Source: Clitopilus passeckerianus (Eukaryota; Basidiomycota; Agaricomycetes; Agaricales; Entolomataceae). From it: 64,000 bases of DNA. The stretch spans positions 1,116,001 to 1,180,000 of the forward strand of contig CALYLX010000145.1 of assembly GCA_944990035.1 (NCBI GenBank), in the 5' to 3' direction. The stretch's first letter is position 1. The number at the start of each line of letters is the position of its first letter. Below, one piece after another: positions 20,512 through 32,599 of the stretch. The position numbers and the translations under genes were made by a program. The notes beneath the pieces were generated by a model. It searched no databases. It saw only the letters and a list, made by a program, of their open reading frames with translations, and had not been told where the DNA came from.

Positions 20512-21594
20512 CTAACCCCAGTGATGACTGTGCCGCCTCTGGCCACGGCGATGGTGCCCGTCACGGTGTTCGTGCCTATGCCCATGCCGATGCTCACGAC
20601 GATGGTTTCTATTCATTGCGTGATTAGCTCATTCGATACCAAAAACACAGATTGACCAACCTACATCCCAAGCAACCTCGAGAAAAAGCCCCTCTGCTTC
20701 GGATCCTTCTCAATAACTTCGCCTTCATACTGAATCCTGGTTCGTCCGTTGTTAGCCTCGACGACGATCTCGTCTCCCTCCCATACCCCATCGTCTGAGA
20801 GTACAGAGTAGTCTCCGATGAAGCACTTGCGCGTCCCGTTCACCTCGCTGAAAGTGTGCAGCTGGTCGACGGTCGATCCCTGGAACTTGGCGCTGCCGTT
20901 ACGGTTGACAAGGGTAATAAGCCCATGGAAAGAGCGAGGAATCGTGAGGTTGATCGTGCCATTCGCAGCCCTCACGTGAAGGTGAAACGGCAGGCGAGGT
21001 GCATAGGGAGCGAACTGGAAGAAAATGAGCAAATCATTAGGGAAATCTTAGTGATTGGTCACTCACCACTGCGAATCTAATAGTTCCGTTACGCGCATTG
21101 ACGTCAAATGTGGTACGTTTGCGGCCCAGGGCGCCTTTATCCACAGTAGTGGCGGCAAGAGTGAGGTCGACTTCAATAGTTCCATTACTTGCATGGATAT
21201 TCAAGTTCCTTCTGTTCTCCTCGGTCTCGCCATCGAGGAGGGGCGGTAACATGGTCCTTGGGATAGTAAGGCAAGGATCGATCAACCAAGATCCCTTCAC
21301 AGAGCCGTTGTCCCGGTGCATTGTGATGAAGTTGTGCGGTTGCTTGACCGGCTGAGAAGGGCCAGCAAGTGAAGTTGCATTGGGAAGAGGAGTCGTCTCA
21401 GGACCTTGGGTGTACGTTGGTGGAGGGTCATCCTATAATCGGGGTATACGTTGAGCGCCTACTTCATTACCAGCCCCGACTAGACAGGGGATGCTTACAG
21501 CTGGTGTCGGAGCCTCAGGAACCTCCCTTGCTTGAGCTTCCGCTTCTCGTCGTTTTGCGTCTGCAGCGTCTTGACTAGGGGGTTGGATAATCAT
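20512..21594 (-). CDS. DUF7330-domain protein with His-rich C-terminal exon
   Basis: Start ATG 21594 (MIIQPPSQDAADAKRREAEAQ). An N-terminal intrinsically disordered stretch is followed by DDPPPTYTQ, then the DUF7330 core: MHRDNGSVKGSWLIDPCLTIP, NLNIHASNGTIEVDL, KRTTFDVNARNGTI, FHLHVRAANGTINLTIPRSF, WEGDEIVVEANNGRTRIQY. A GTGAGT intron lies near 21050. Stopping at 20661 gives ...FSRLLGM. However, a GTAGGT donor just before that stop and an AG at about 20612 join a last exon. That exon is in frame, ends at TAG 20512-20514 and encodes about 30 residues that are mostly His and Arg. The relic at 18.5 kb carries the same tail, which supports it as real coding sequence. Function unknown; the tail could bind metal. 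Confidence 0.82.
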
Positions 21595-21970
21595 TCTTAC
21601 ACTTCAAGTGGGTGGTCGTGGTTGTAGAGAGGAAAGATGTGAAAACCGTGCGATACTGCGCACTCTTCACCAACTTGTGAACGCACAGACCTGCCACAGA
21701 GGCCATCAAGGTTCCGCAGCACTTCACGCAGTTCGCGTAGTTTCCCCGCGCCTCGAGATCGTCTTTTCGAATGTTCCTAGTCACGAGCTACGTCGTTAAT
21801 GGGGAACTAGATACCAGATGGACTTCACGTCTGCATGGGGCTCAGGTGGTCGGGACCGAGAAGCAATATTGGCATCATCACTGTCAAGGACAGCGGTAAA
21901 GCTGCTGACAAAGCACCTCCTCGACGTTGACTACGAGCAGCTACGTTGCTTCAGGCATCGTCATGTTTAG
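21595..21970. other. Divergent promoter region
   Basis: Lies between the DUF7330 gene (-) and the OXLD1-like gene (+), so both promoters should be here. No clear TATA box picked out. Confidence 0.35.
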
Positions 21971-22689
21971 ATGCTTGCCCGCCGAACACAGCATCTAGTC
22001 ACGCCCTTAAGAGCAGCCCCGCTCTTCATTCGTTCCGCCAGCCACCATGCTGGACCACCAAATCGGCCGGGACTGCGTCGGGGCGGACAAAACTTGTCCG
22101 ACCGGTATAGGCGTCTAGAGAAATCCCTTCGAGGGAAACAAGAGTTTACACATGAAATAGAAGAATTTGACAAGATCTCTGATACCACACTGGCAAAAGC
22201 TGCTCCGATATCAGAAGATACCACCACCTCCGCCACCCTGTTTCCCAGAGCCGTGCCACTGGGAGGTACATTCCATGGGTTCAAAATACCAAAAGAGCCT
22301 AAGCCACCTGCGGATGACGGTACGTTCTCCTTTTGCCTTCTCACTTCGTTCCGAATTGCCCGCTAAACTCAATTTTTTGTGCAGAGTGCTGCATGTCGGG
22401 CTGCGCAATCTGCGTGTATGACCTCTACGACGAGTCACTTGAGGAGTACCGGAAATCAGTGTCCACGCTGCGGGCCTCATTCACTTCAATGGGGATACCA
22501 CAAACCGAGTGGCCGAAGACTTTGCGAGAGTCTGGATCTCCTGGTGCTGCGCCTGCTAGGAAGAGCACGCAGGAGGTGGCATTGAATGCTTTTGAGCAGA
22601 TGGAGAAAGCTTTGGCGGCGAAAAGGCAACCCAAAGCAAGTCAGGTGGATGCTATAGAGTTGAGGGGAAAGAATACCGCTAGCAGTTAG
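21971..22689 (+). CDS. Oxidoreductase-like domain protein, mitochondrial (OXLD1-like)
   Basis: 217 aa after removal of one 65-nt intron (22320-22384). The N-terminus MLARRTQHLVTPLRAAPLFIRSA is basic and amphipathic, as in a mitochondrial presequence. Exon 1 ends PPADD and exon 2 begins ECCMSGCAICVYDLYDE. The resulting PP..D-C-C-x-S-G-C-x-x-C-V-Y-D-L-Y signature is the hallmark of the oxidoreductase-like family, a small Cys-rich mitochondrial family of uncertain biochemical role. Exon lengths sum to a multiple of three. Intact. Confidence 0.88.
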
Positions 22690-23103
22690 TAAAAGTTACC
22701 GTATATTTGGAAATCATCTAATAATAGCTATACCAAACAGTGCCTGTCCAAGCTAGCAGTGAACTTTCGAGTGATTCGAGTCGTGCGAGACGTAGAAATG
22801 GCATCCCACCTCCACCCCCTCCGACGTTTCGTGACAAAGTGACAGAGCTGGCGGAAGGCATCCGATGGGTCCTTTTCAGCAACCGCTGAGCCCTGATCCT
22901 CTACCGCCAGCCGATCATGAGCTCCAGCTTTCTTAGCATTCTGAAGTTCAATAGCGGAAGCTTAAAGTTTAAACAGGAAGAAGCTACACTGATCGTAGAC
23001 ATGCGCGAAGGACAAGAAATACGGTGCCGTCGCGTGACGGAGTCAGATCACGAATTTTGTTTCATTCTGCTGCAGACTCTTTCCCAGAATTTGACAACCT
23101 CCA
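22690..23103. other. Intergenic
   Basis: A plus-strand ORF (22917-23150) overlaps the next gene's start in another frame and looks accidental. Nothing else seen. Confidence 0.4.
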
Positions 23104-24076
23104 ATGGACTCAGAACCCACCCCATTGGAAAAGCGCCTTGGTGCTGGTAGTTTTGCTGCTGTCTACTCTACCGATGATGGTGGTCTTTATGCCTACAAGA
23201 TAGTCCACAACATTCGAGATGGAGAGATTCTCACACACGAGTACGATGCGCTTCGCGCAATATTTACCACCGCCAACCGCTTCTTCTCAATCCCTCATCC
23301 CTGAGCTCTTTACCGAATCGAAACAGGCACTGCCGTTCTCAATCCGACTTCTGCAAACCTAAATCATGAAATATTTCGTTCAACCTTCCGTACAGTGACG
23401 AGGCCCACCTACGCAATGGACAAAGTTCCCTCCCTACCCCCCAGCTGTTGGAAACCTCATCCGAGACCTCTACTACCCACCTCTTTTCAAGGCTGCCCCC
23501 CTCCCGCACCTCTGCCGTTTGTATTTTGGCAAGATAATACGCCCGAATCGGCATTCTAAGTCTCTGTGCTTCAACTCTGATAATTTCCCGATTGATGTGG
23601 CCCGTTATGACACCATTCGAAGGAGCATCACCAGCATTGCCCTACCGACCGCCAGAAAAGTTGCTACGGGTATGGGCCAGATGCTGGGATACATCAATGC
23701 TTCAGCTGGATTTGATGGACGGGATATAGAGTTTGTTATGGGCGGGGATGGGCGGGATGGGATCAGTTTCTTCGTCATTGACTTCAACCAGGTAAGGTGC
23801 AAACTCCTTCATACGTGCTTGATCTGACTGTACCTCCGAGTAAAGATGAAGAAATGGGACAAAAACACGGAAGATATCGACAAAATTGTTTCGGCCTATT
23901 TTGTAAATGATCCCTATTATCCCAGGCCTGTTCTAGGAGACGAGCTTTATGACGCGTTTGCTAGTGGTTATGTCGCGGAGCATGGGCCTGAGAAGAAGGA
24001 ACTCGGAGAAGCGGTACTATTGAAGTTGCAAGAGGAGCAGACTCGACGTGTCAATGCACGCGGCATCAATGGTTGA
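23104..24076 (+). pseudogene. DUF3669-type protein, broken by a nonsense codon and a frameshift
   Basis: Start MDSEPTPLEKRLGAGSFAAVY, with a glycine-rich, kinase-like opening. At 23303-23305 an in-frame TGA interrupts an otherwise continuous frame (FFSIPHP-stop-ALYRIETGTAVLNP). A second break lies in a C6 run at about 23436: with one C fewer the frame continues PPAVGNLIRDLYYP...LPHLCRLYFGKIIRP. The rest is intact: FNSDNFPIDVARY, GYINASAGFDGRDIEFVMG, FFVIDFNQ, an intron at about 23790-23844, then MKKWDKN to the stop at 24076. The C-terminal FxIDFNQ-MxxW pattern is why I place it in DUF3669. Function unknown. Confidence 0.65.
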
Positions 24077-24521
24077 ATATGTCCTTGAGACCTTCAATCG
24101 GTCTCCCATTTCGTACTTCAATTCACGTACTGAACATTATTAAATATCTATCTAGTATATGTTTCAAATAATCGTTAGAAAGCAAAGTGTCCAAAGCGAA
24201 GTTGTCTTAATCTGCAGCATACTGGCCCCGCTCATTAGTGTACAACGTACAAGTCCTGCCCATGCGTGATCATAACCTTCCTTGACGTAACCCTCCTTCA
24301 AATGAAGCCACCGCCGCTGAGTTGAAGTAGATGGCTACCCTTCCTGTCAGCCGCCTCCCACACCATCATCCATTGTTTGCGGGAAGATCCCATGATGAAG
24401 CCGTCTGGGGCATATGACCAGGTCTGTCACCACTCACATCAGAGGCTTTTGCAGAGGTCTGTCTCCAAGTATTTGGAGGTGTCGCCCTATCCGCCTCACG
24501 AATGAGGCCGAAGTGGAAGGA
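24077..24521. other. 3' intergenic region
   Basis: Two genes converge here. Only short frames; no feature recognised. Confidence 0.4.
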
Positions 24522-26097
24522 CTAGGCTCGAGCCAGCACAAGTTGAAATGTTTGCAAGCTGGGCAAAGAATTTCGCAGTGCACGCTCAACACCAGCCACT
24601 CCGCCGACAGGGGTAGAATTGATGACGCCACGAAAGTGCTTCAAGTTCCATTTCGGATAAGAACGGTCTGTCATAGCTTCTTCGAACTGGAAAAGGAGAG
24701 AGTAGTGTCAAAAAAATGTCAAATCCAATTGGAAATCCCGGGCCCTGATGTGCACTTACGCTTTCGGGATCGCTTGTGTCTGGTATTTCGTCCGGGCTGG
24801 CGTAGTCGATCAAAAGGGAGAGAAGTTCGAGGTTGGGGAGATGGGTAGAGAGGGTGTCGAGTAGTGCAGGGCGTAGGCAACAGACCCCGCAATTCAAATG
24901 CTTGAGTTTTCCGGACCGTTCAAAAACCTCCGTGATGCTCTCCACCTCCTCGAACGTGAACTTCTTGTAGCCAAGAACCAGTATGGTGAGAGAACTTTCA
25001 TACTGCTTGACGAACTCCACAATCTGTGGCGTTTCGGGAAGGGTTTCCATACGGAAATCCAGCTGTTCAAGTTCGGGCATCTCGACGCTAAGGACTTCTG
25101 ATGTGGACCAGACTTCGGAGTTGGAATCCGGTCGTGGAATGCGGTTCAGGTTCATGAAGCGGAGAGAAAGGAATTGCAACGTGGATGCGTGTGTGGATAA
25201 CACATGGTGGAGGGCTGCCAATTGACGTTCGTCAGCGAGGACGCAGGAGTAGGTGAAGCGGGAAAGACGCGTAAGGTGTTGGATAGAGAAGAGGAAGGGT
25301 GAGATGTCAAGGTAGCGCTGTGCAGATAGTTGCAGGGTTCGAAGAGATGCGTGATGGTTGTTAACGAATGGACCCATTAGCGTGCTGAGGATGAGGTGGA
25401 TATCGGTGTTGAGGTAGGCTTTTGAGAACTTGATACTCAGTTCTTCGAGGCATGGTAGTGTCAGATCTGAACTGAGAACTCTCCAACACCCCTCCAATGT
25501 GACATCCAATGAGACCTTCCTGAGGTTGTGGCCGAAAGCTTTCCACCCAGCAGTGACGGTGGGTAAGGCTTGCAGGAAGGCAGGCAGTTCCAGGGTTCTG
25601 GTAGAGCTGAGAGTGAGGGTGCTAACGTTGGAGAAGCGGCTCATGAGGTCAACAACATCCTGAACAGGATTCTGACCCTCGTAGCGTGCGTTTCGGCTCT
25701 GGATGTGTCGTGAGCCTTGCCCCCGGGCATCCTTTGACTCCCATTGAAAGGTTGGTATGTATGTCACATCAAGGGCTGCTAGAGCATGTGGCCAATAGTC
25801 AAGGTGGCGCACTCTGCACCCAATACTGGAGGTACTGAGCAAGTGGCGGCGTTTAACTACGGCAGATTTCTATGAAGATAGAGGCTCTTACGCGATGAGA
25901 TCCAGGCTCTTAATGACATCCTTAGGGGTCTGCAGCTGTACTAGCTTGTACTTTTCGTCCATGCAGATCTTGAATAGAATACGGTTGACAGAGTAGAGCC
26001 TCCATCGTTCCTCAACCATCAAGAAGCTCACGATCTTCAGCCAGATTTCGAATGGAAACAGCGGTAATTGCACGGCGGCCTCCGAGTCGTTGGCCAT
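24522..26097 (-). CDS. F-box / leucine-rich-repeat-like protein
   Basis: Exon 1 (26097-about 25889) carries an F-box: LPLFPFEIWLKIVSFL, then RLYSVNRILFKICMDEKY. An intron at a GTAAGA donor joins ATSSIGCRVRHLDYW. The long second exon has repeated LxxLxL-type segments (STLTLSS, LRTLQLSA, LEQLDFRM, LKHLNCGVC, LELLSLLI) typical of degenerate fungal LRRs. The last exon, after an intron at about 24770-24695, ends QTFQLVLARA with TAG at 24522. F-box proteins link substrates to SCF ubiquitin ligases. The partner is unknown; Agaricomycetes have large families of these. Frame intact throughout. Confidence 0.8.
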
Positions 26098-26352
26098 AGT
26101 TACGTCGAGTTAGAGAGAAAGTGGGTGCAAGGACATAACCAGGACCAGAGAACAGTGTAAAGCGGGTAAGGGGCTGTGTGATCATGAGTAGGCGCTTAGA
26201 AGGTTGTGACCATGACTGAGGCGGAGGCTCGGGGCTTCGACTCGGTTACCCGGCCAGAAGATAATCATTGTTTGGATGACAAGGTTCAGCATAACAACGC
26301 CACCCACGCGCGGCCCATTGATTGCAGTAGATTCACTAGCTAGGGTCTCCTT

Positions 26353-27821
26353 ATGGCTTCATCGTCGAAAACGGCGTTGAAGACGTTCTCCCTTGCCAAC
26401 GACATCAAGGACTTGGCTCCTCAGGATGCCATCTACCAATTCGATAAGGAGGCATACAAGAAAGTGGTGAATGAGGCGCCATGGTCCAAGAAGTCGGTCT
26501 TGAGATATCCAACAAAAGCTGTTTGAACTCAATTCCTTTGTAGCCCTCAACATTTCAAGACATGCAAGATCTCGGCTGTATCATTGATAAAGATGGTGCT
26601 TTTGCTCTATCGCTACTGTGGGCAACTTGCTGATACCACTCTATTGTCAGGTCATCCATGCACGCTCTGGAGTGCCATATGAAATCATGGGTCTTATGCA
26701 GGGCAAAGTTGTAGGGGACTCGATCGTGATCATGGACTCCTTCGCTCTCCCGGTTCAAGGAACCGAGACGCGTGTCAACGCACAGAATGAAGCCAACGAA
26801 TACATGGTGGAGTTTGTTAGCGGCAACGAGAAGGTTCGTCTCAACTACGCCATATCCTTACATCTGACCGAACCCATATCATCCAGGCTCAACGATTGGA
26901 GAATGTTATCGGATGGTACCACTCACATCCTGGTTATGGATGCTGGCTGTCAGGTATTGATGTCACTACACAAAAGACAAACCAACAATACCAAGACCCA
27001 TTTGTTGCCGTTGTTGTACGTAGTCCACTCCTCACAATCGAACTGATTGACCAACTATATGCTCATAGATTGACCCGAACCGTACCATCTCCGCCGGAAA
27101 AGTAGACATCGGCGCCTTCAGAACCTATCCCGATAACTATACGCCACCCAACGTCGCTCCATCGGAATATCAGTCTATTCCACTAAACAAGATCGAGGAC
27201 TTCGGAGTCCATGCCAACCAGTACTACCCACTGGAAGTCGAAATCTTCAAGTCTAGCCTGGATAACGAGTTGCTGGCGTTGCTGTGGAATAAGTATTGGG
27301 TCAACACCTTGAGTCAGAGCCCGCTGATATCGGTAAGTTATCTGTTACTCTCTTTCCTGGATGTTCCCTGATTACTCTGGACAGAATCGTGCATATACTG
27401 TTTCGCAGCTTTCCGATCTTCACCAGAAGCTAACAAAGGCTCAAAACTCGGTCTCATCCACGAAAGCTGCTGCCCCATCCCTGAAGGATAGGGAGGGGGC
27501 GAACTCGAAGGTAGATCTATGCGCTTTTTTTCTCGTCGTTGAAACTGAGCCTTGAACATTTTTACAGCAGAAAGAGAAGGAAGAGAAGAAGAAGGAAGAG
27601 AATCAGCTCGCCAAGAGTGTCAAAGACAGGCAAGTTCATTCCCTTCAAGCCCTCACTGCGTAACCTCCTGACTATTTCCTTTCAGCACGAAGATCGCTGT
27701 TGAAGCCCAGCATGGTCTCATCTCCCAAGTCATCAAGGACGTCATCTTCTCAATGAGACCCAATGGCCAAGCAGCACCTACTGCGCAGGTGTCGGAGGTT
27801 ACAGATATGGCGATTGGTTAG
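26353..27821 (+). CDS. CSN5: COP9 signalosome subunit 5 (JAMM deneddylase)
   Basis: Catalytic subunit that removes Nedd8/Rub1 from cullins. Start ATG 26353 ([21 protein letters not shown]). The frame runs through [30 protein letters not shown], then the JAMM motif [14 protein letters not shown]. In that motif the two His and Asp ligate zinc; the upstream catalytic Glu is in YEIMGL. Further words match the family: [57 protein letters not shown]. About eight short introns; exon joins all keep frame. Ends at TAG 27819-27821. Biologically it works on the same cullin-RING machinery as F-box proteins such as its neighbour, although their adjacency may be chance. Confidence 0.93.
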
Positions 27822-28547
27822 ATGGGTGTTCAGTAGTTTTTCGTTCCTGCTGTAGATTGTTATTCGCTTTGGCCATGTACAATACAAATAAATGTTCTAA
27901 ATATGATGTTCGACTCAGAGCCTTCAAACTGCTGACTAGGAAAACCTGGGAACTTCTGAGCAAGGGGGTCTCAGCCACCCTCCCCATGCCGAGCAAAATA
28001 CAAAAACACTCTCGCACCCCAGGACGTTTATACTATTATGACTCCAGGGCGCAAGTCGGCCCAGATCTTGGCTTTAGGGTCTCTCGAGTTCTCTGGTTCT
28101 CGGTTGTGACTCTCTGGGATCTGAACTTGAGCAAACTACCTGTGGTGAGAGCTGGGCTTCTGGGGTCGTCCTCTTGGTCTCTGGTGTTCCCTTGGTTCTT
28201 TCTATGGCTCTGTTGAACACGGTCGCTTGTTATCCGGGATTTGCTCTGGGTTATATTTGAGAATGAATACTCGCTCTGGGACTTGAACTAGATAATCGAT
28301 TCTAACCGGGGCTTTAACTGGCTGGTGAACTCTCTACGAACTCGTGCAAGAATCGGCTCAATACATCAAGATCTTCAAGCCTGGAAAGTAGCAAACCACA
28401 AATTAAAGTCAAATGAATAGCAACAGGCAGGCAGCCTCAAGAGTGGGAGTTGCATTGGGTACTATAAAGTGAGTGTTTCTTTTGCCCATGGGCCTGAGGT
28501 CATACAAAGCGTTATCATGGTATAATGCTTGAAAGTGCCCGCAAGCT
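27822..28547. other. Convergent intergenic region
   Basis: Between CSN5 (+) and the P450 (-). Repeated CTCTGG/TCTCTGG words around 28090-28290 give a locally biased sequence, but there is no ORF or RNA gene that I can support. Confidence 0.4.
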
Positions 28548-30764
28548 CTACTCGTAAGATTCGAAAACCGTTGCTTTGATCAACTCTTCAGCTTCCTTCG
28601 ACCTCGGTTTGATAGAGCACTCGTATGGGTGTGGCAATCTACCAGTAAAACTCAGGGACCGTCGTGCGCTTGAAGATACCAGGCGATAACTTACATGATG
28701 GACGCAAAGACGTATTCATGAGTGAGAGGGATGACGTTCCCATCTTCATCAACCTTCTTGGTTATATCGAAGGCTGCGAGCATAGTCGCTAGCGTGATCC
28801 ACATTGAAGAAATGGCCATGTGGCGGCCAGGGCAGATTCTGCAGGATAATCAGAATTAACTTTTGATTGCAATGACGTAGTCTAAAGAATGGCAGATCCT
28901 TACCTTCTTCCAAACCCGAATGCTGTTTCTGCAGGATTCCTCACCGCTGGGTCGATTTTACCCTCTTTAAGGAATCGCTCAGGATCGAACTTGTGTGGTT
29001 CGGGATATACGATTGGGTCGTGGAGAATTGCCCTGGATGATCAGCATTCATCAGTAATTGTACCATCAAGAGAGAACGAGCCTGGCGTGCCATTGGTTCG
29101 CGATAATCATCGACTTCGCAGGTATCCGATATCCTTTGTACTCGTCCTCTTCTGCAGCGAGATGCGATACACCTGAGAAACCCAGGTTAGCCACAAAAAG
29201 GGTAGCTTTGTAGGATCGGGCACGAACCCAGAGGTGTGACATCTCGCCACCTCAACGCCTCCTTCACAAGAGCGGTGATGTATGGGAGGCTATCGTAGTC
29301 GTCGAATATTGGGAGACGGGCTGAACCTATCACTTCGTCGATTTGCTGTTGAGCTTTCTTCAGAATATCTGGGTTCTCCAGAAGTCCGAGGAAGCAGGAG
29401 GATAGGGCGGATAACGTCTGTAAGCGGGTTCGGAGGTCAAAAGAGTGCAAGTATAAGGGTTGTAATGGTTCGTACGGTGTCTGTTCCAGCTGAGAACGGT
29501 ACGTGGAAGGTTAGCCTATGGCTAGTCAATTTGGAGGGTTTCCTCACCTGCGTATAAAGTAGCTGCAGATTCCTTGATGGATGCCTCTTCTTGAGGACCT
29601 GCGTTCTGATCCAGTCCCAACAGCGCATTAGCTCCATAGGAGCTTTTCGGGACTTGTTGTTTCTCCTAAAAACCAGATATCAGCCTTTACAGCCGCAACG
29701 CTGGAAATCACAACCAACCATATTCTTCTTCATCTCCTCGAACGGCGAGTTTAACATGCTCTGGGCGTCGGCTCTCCAGAGGTTGACATTCTTCTTGAAG
29801 CCTCCCCCGGGCATCCACGATGGAATGTGCTTAAGCCACGGGAAGAAATCAACCAAAAAAGTGCCCGGAAGAGAAGCGGCTGCGAAAGAACGTAGACCCT
29901 GTTCAGCAACCGCGATATGTGGATCATCTTTCTCGAGAACATCTAGGCCATAGGTGATCCTAAGAATTGTTGCTCCTGCCATCCTAGAAAGAGCATCATG
30001 AGGAAATAGATAAAGGGGACATTGAAGTGACGTACTGGCGAAGAGAGGCCATTAAGTTTGCAGAGGGGTCGAGGAGCCTGCGAAGTAGAGCATGGGCTGC
30101 TTTCAACTCCTCTGGTCGGAATTGTAGCGCTGCGACAGGATGGAATGCTTGATGGATATAGCGACGTCCTCGGCGCCTGTAATGATGTCAGTTAACCGTA
30201 AGTTCAGCAGGAGCCAGAATTTATACCATCTTTCGCCTTTGGGGAGAATTTATGAGCGCTGCTGCTTATGATAACGCTAATTCTCCTACCATATGGCATC
30301 CGACTGACGATGAAGTCCCAACCCATTACCTCACGAACCATCCTCTGCGGAGTTCTATGAAAATGGATTATCAGCGTGAGTATGCTATCTTTAGTCGTAA
30401 ACACACACCTCCCCGAGTACAACACCGAGCGCTTTTCGAGGAGTGCTGAGACAGCCTCCGCGGAGTCCAACACGATAATAGAAGTCCCTGCGGCGTCAAG
30501 GTGCAGGATATCTGTATCTGGAAAGACATGAGGGAGGAACATGAGGTAAAGGATTCGAATCTTGCTTACCAAATTCTTGGCACCATTCGTGGTACGTCTC
30601 CCATTGCTTTCCCTTGGGCATCTCAAAGAGATTGCCCACAATGGGTAGCATCTTCGGTCCAGGAGGGAGGGGTAGGCCGCTGCGACGTTTACGTCTGTCG
30701 AGCCATACGACAAAAAGTGAGAGGAAAATGCAGCAAGGACTTTGGTAGTGAATTCAATAGTCAT
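28548..30764 (-). CDS. Cytochrome P450 monooxygenase
   Basis: Start ATG 30764 (MTIEFTTKVLAAFSSHF). The membrane anchor continues as VVWLDRRKRRSG then LPLPPGPKMLPIVGN only if one T is added to the T5 run at about 30717. As written the anchor frame breaks. Later exons fit the family: DTDILHLDAAGTSIIVLDS, RRGRYIHQAFHP, ITYGLDVLEKDDPHI, an I-helix region around AGTDT (29480), KEALRWRDVTPLG (ExxR region), PHKFDPERFL, heme loop FGFGRRICPGRHMAI (about 28850-28910, Cys is the thiolate ligand), ending CSIKPRSKEAEELIKATVFESYE. ER-anchored monooxygenase of the large Agaricomycete repertoire; substrate unknown. About ten introns. Confidence 0.85.
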
Positions 30765-31470
30765 GGTAAAGCGACGTCTGTGTGCTAGTTGCATCCATTT
30801 GAGGGCATCTCATATTTATAGAGTCGCCCAATTTAGACCCTGAAGCGTAATCGTTCGCATGGATCGTGGGTATTAGGCTCATGCAACGAAGTCTAAGCAG
30901 GGTGGGCAGTCCCATGATCAGCTGTAAGCTTCTGCCGGGGCAGGCATGATGTACGGATTTCCTTCTCTAGTCGTCAATTTGGAGAGTCCCTATTTAAAGC
31001 GCTGGAATGGCACTTACAAACCACCGACGCCCCAGTTCTTACTAGGTGCATGCTGGAGCACTAAATTTCAAGTTCGGGATGAGGTTCGTATATGACGGAA
31101 GTCTGCGGGAGTGCAGGCGCGGCTAGATATATACAGTTGCACGTTGAAACGAGCGATAGAAGCTTCTGGCGAATTACGGCAGCCTTTGCCACCGTCAATG
31201 TACGATAGTATTCTGATAGAAGTCCTCCAGTTTTCGATGTTATTTTCCGGCAGAAGACGCAGGCACTCGGAAGCAGAACAGGTCAGCCTTCATTGACAGA
31301 TGGCAGAAGAAAGAAGAGAATGGCAACAGAGCCCGTTTGATGCTGCACTTGTGAGGAGCATCCAAAAGGGGTTAGGTAAGTGTCCTTGAGCAACACAACC
31401 AAACACAACAGATCCCATCCTCAAGCCCACAACCAAAACTCCCCCGTACCCTCAAGACACGCCAATCGAC
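30765..31470. other. Divergent intergenic region
   Basis: Promoter region shared by the P450 (-) and eL20 (+). The short ORF at 31111-31296 is not convincing. The eL20 leader before 31473 is rich in CAA/ACC words. Confidence 0.4.
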
Positions 31471-31473
31471 AAC

Positions 31474-31657
31474 GTGAGTATCTATGCTGGTTCTCAGAAT
31501 GGCCCTTATCATCGTGCTGGACACCCTGGATCAACCGAAATGTGCTACGACGGTGGATTGGGTTGGATGGGTCGATGGGTGTCCGGATGAGCTGTGATTG
31601 GGGGCCAAACGGATGAGCTTTGATGGAGACAGAATGCTGACGACACTCTTTGCATAG
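31474..31657 (+). other. Intron in the 5' UTR of the eL20 gene
   Basis: Donor GTGAGT at 31474 and acceptor TGCATAG at 31651-31657, directly before the start codon at 31659. Leader introns of this size are common in fungal ribosomal protein genes. I looked for a box C/D snoRNA and found only imperfect boxes. Confidence 0.55.
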
Positions 31658-31658
31658 A

Positions 31659-32399
31659 ATGGGCCTTTCAGAATACCAAGTCGTCGGACGCCATCTCCCC
31701 ACGGAGCATGAGCCCACCCCCAAAATTTACCGCATGCGTATATTCGCACCCAACGAGGTTGTCGCTAAGTCCAGGTTCTGGTACTTCCTTAGGTGCGTAA
31801 ATTTGCCATCTCCAGCCGGACATTTAGCCTAAGCACCCATTCAGGCAACTCAAGAAGGTCAAGAAGGCCTCTGGTGAAATCATCGGCGTCAACGTCGTAC
31901 GTATACTATGATTTCTCTTGTTATCCACAAGTATCCCTTGCAGCCCTCAAGAGGCAAGCGGAATGGGATTACTGACTTTAGCCCTTCCCTTCTCTCTGGG
32001 ATTCTTTCCTCGTATCCGTAGATCTCTGAGGCGCGCCCCTTGAAGATCAAGAACTTCGGTATCTGGCTCCGCTACGACTCCCGTTCCGGCACACACAACA
32101 TGTACAAGGAGTTCAGGGAACTCAGCCGTGTTGATGCTGTCAGGGCTCTCTACCAGGACATGGCTGCCAGGCATCGTGCCCGCTTCCGCTCCATCCACGT
32201 ACGTCCACTCTTTTGAAGTATATCTATTCATACTGATACTTTCAATCAGATCATCCGTGTGATTGAGGTTGAGAAGTCGGAGGACGTCCGCCGCCCATAC
32301 ATTAAGCAATTGATGGTCCCCAACCTCAAGTTCCCTCTTGCCCACCGTGTCAAGAAGACTCGTTCGACATTCGTCGCTCGCCGCCCAACAACCTTCTAA
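31659..32399 (+). CDS. RPL20: 60S ribosomal protein L20 (eL20, formerly L18a)
   Basis: Start ATG 31659 ([19 protein letters not shown]). Four coding exons (31659-31792, 31845-31896, 32022-32198, 32250-32399) join in frame through [59 protein letters not shown], and end [16 protein letters not shown]. This is the full-length, highly conserved eukaryotic eL20, a structural protein of the large subunit. Intact, with no homopolymer breaks. Confidence 0.95.
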
Positions 32400-32599
32400 T
32401 CAGCTTTATGTGGAGGTCTGGGTTTGGAGTTTCCCGTCGGGTGGAGGGGGTATGTATCATGCGGATAGAGCACAAAACTTGTATGTTGCGATATGGTCCT
32501 TATGCAACACTGAGTCATGAACATTCCGAACCAATTGAGTTCTTGAAGCAATTACGAATATTATTAGAGTCTATTTTAGATGAGGAGCACAAGAGAATG

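Noticed and set aside
24434..24848. Plus-strand ORF of 144 codons
   Set aside because: It lies antisense to the last exons of the F-box/LRR gene, which splice in frame to a family-like end.
28080..28300. Minisatellite of TCTCTGG words
   Set aside because: The words are irregularly spaced and diverged; there is no clear unit or array boundary.
31474..31657. Box C/D snoRNA in the leader intron of eL20
   Set aside because: GATGAG and CTGA words are present, but no canonical RTGATGA/CTGA pair with terminal stem could be found.
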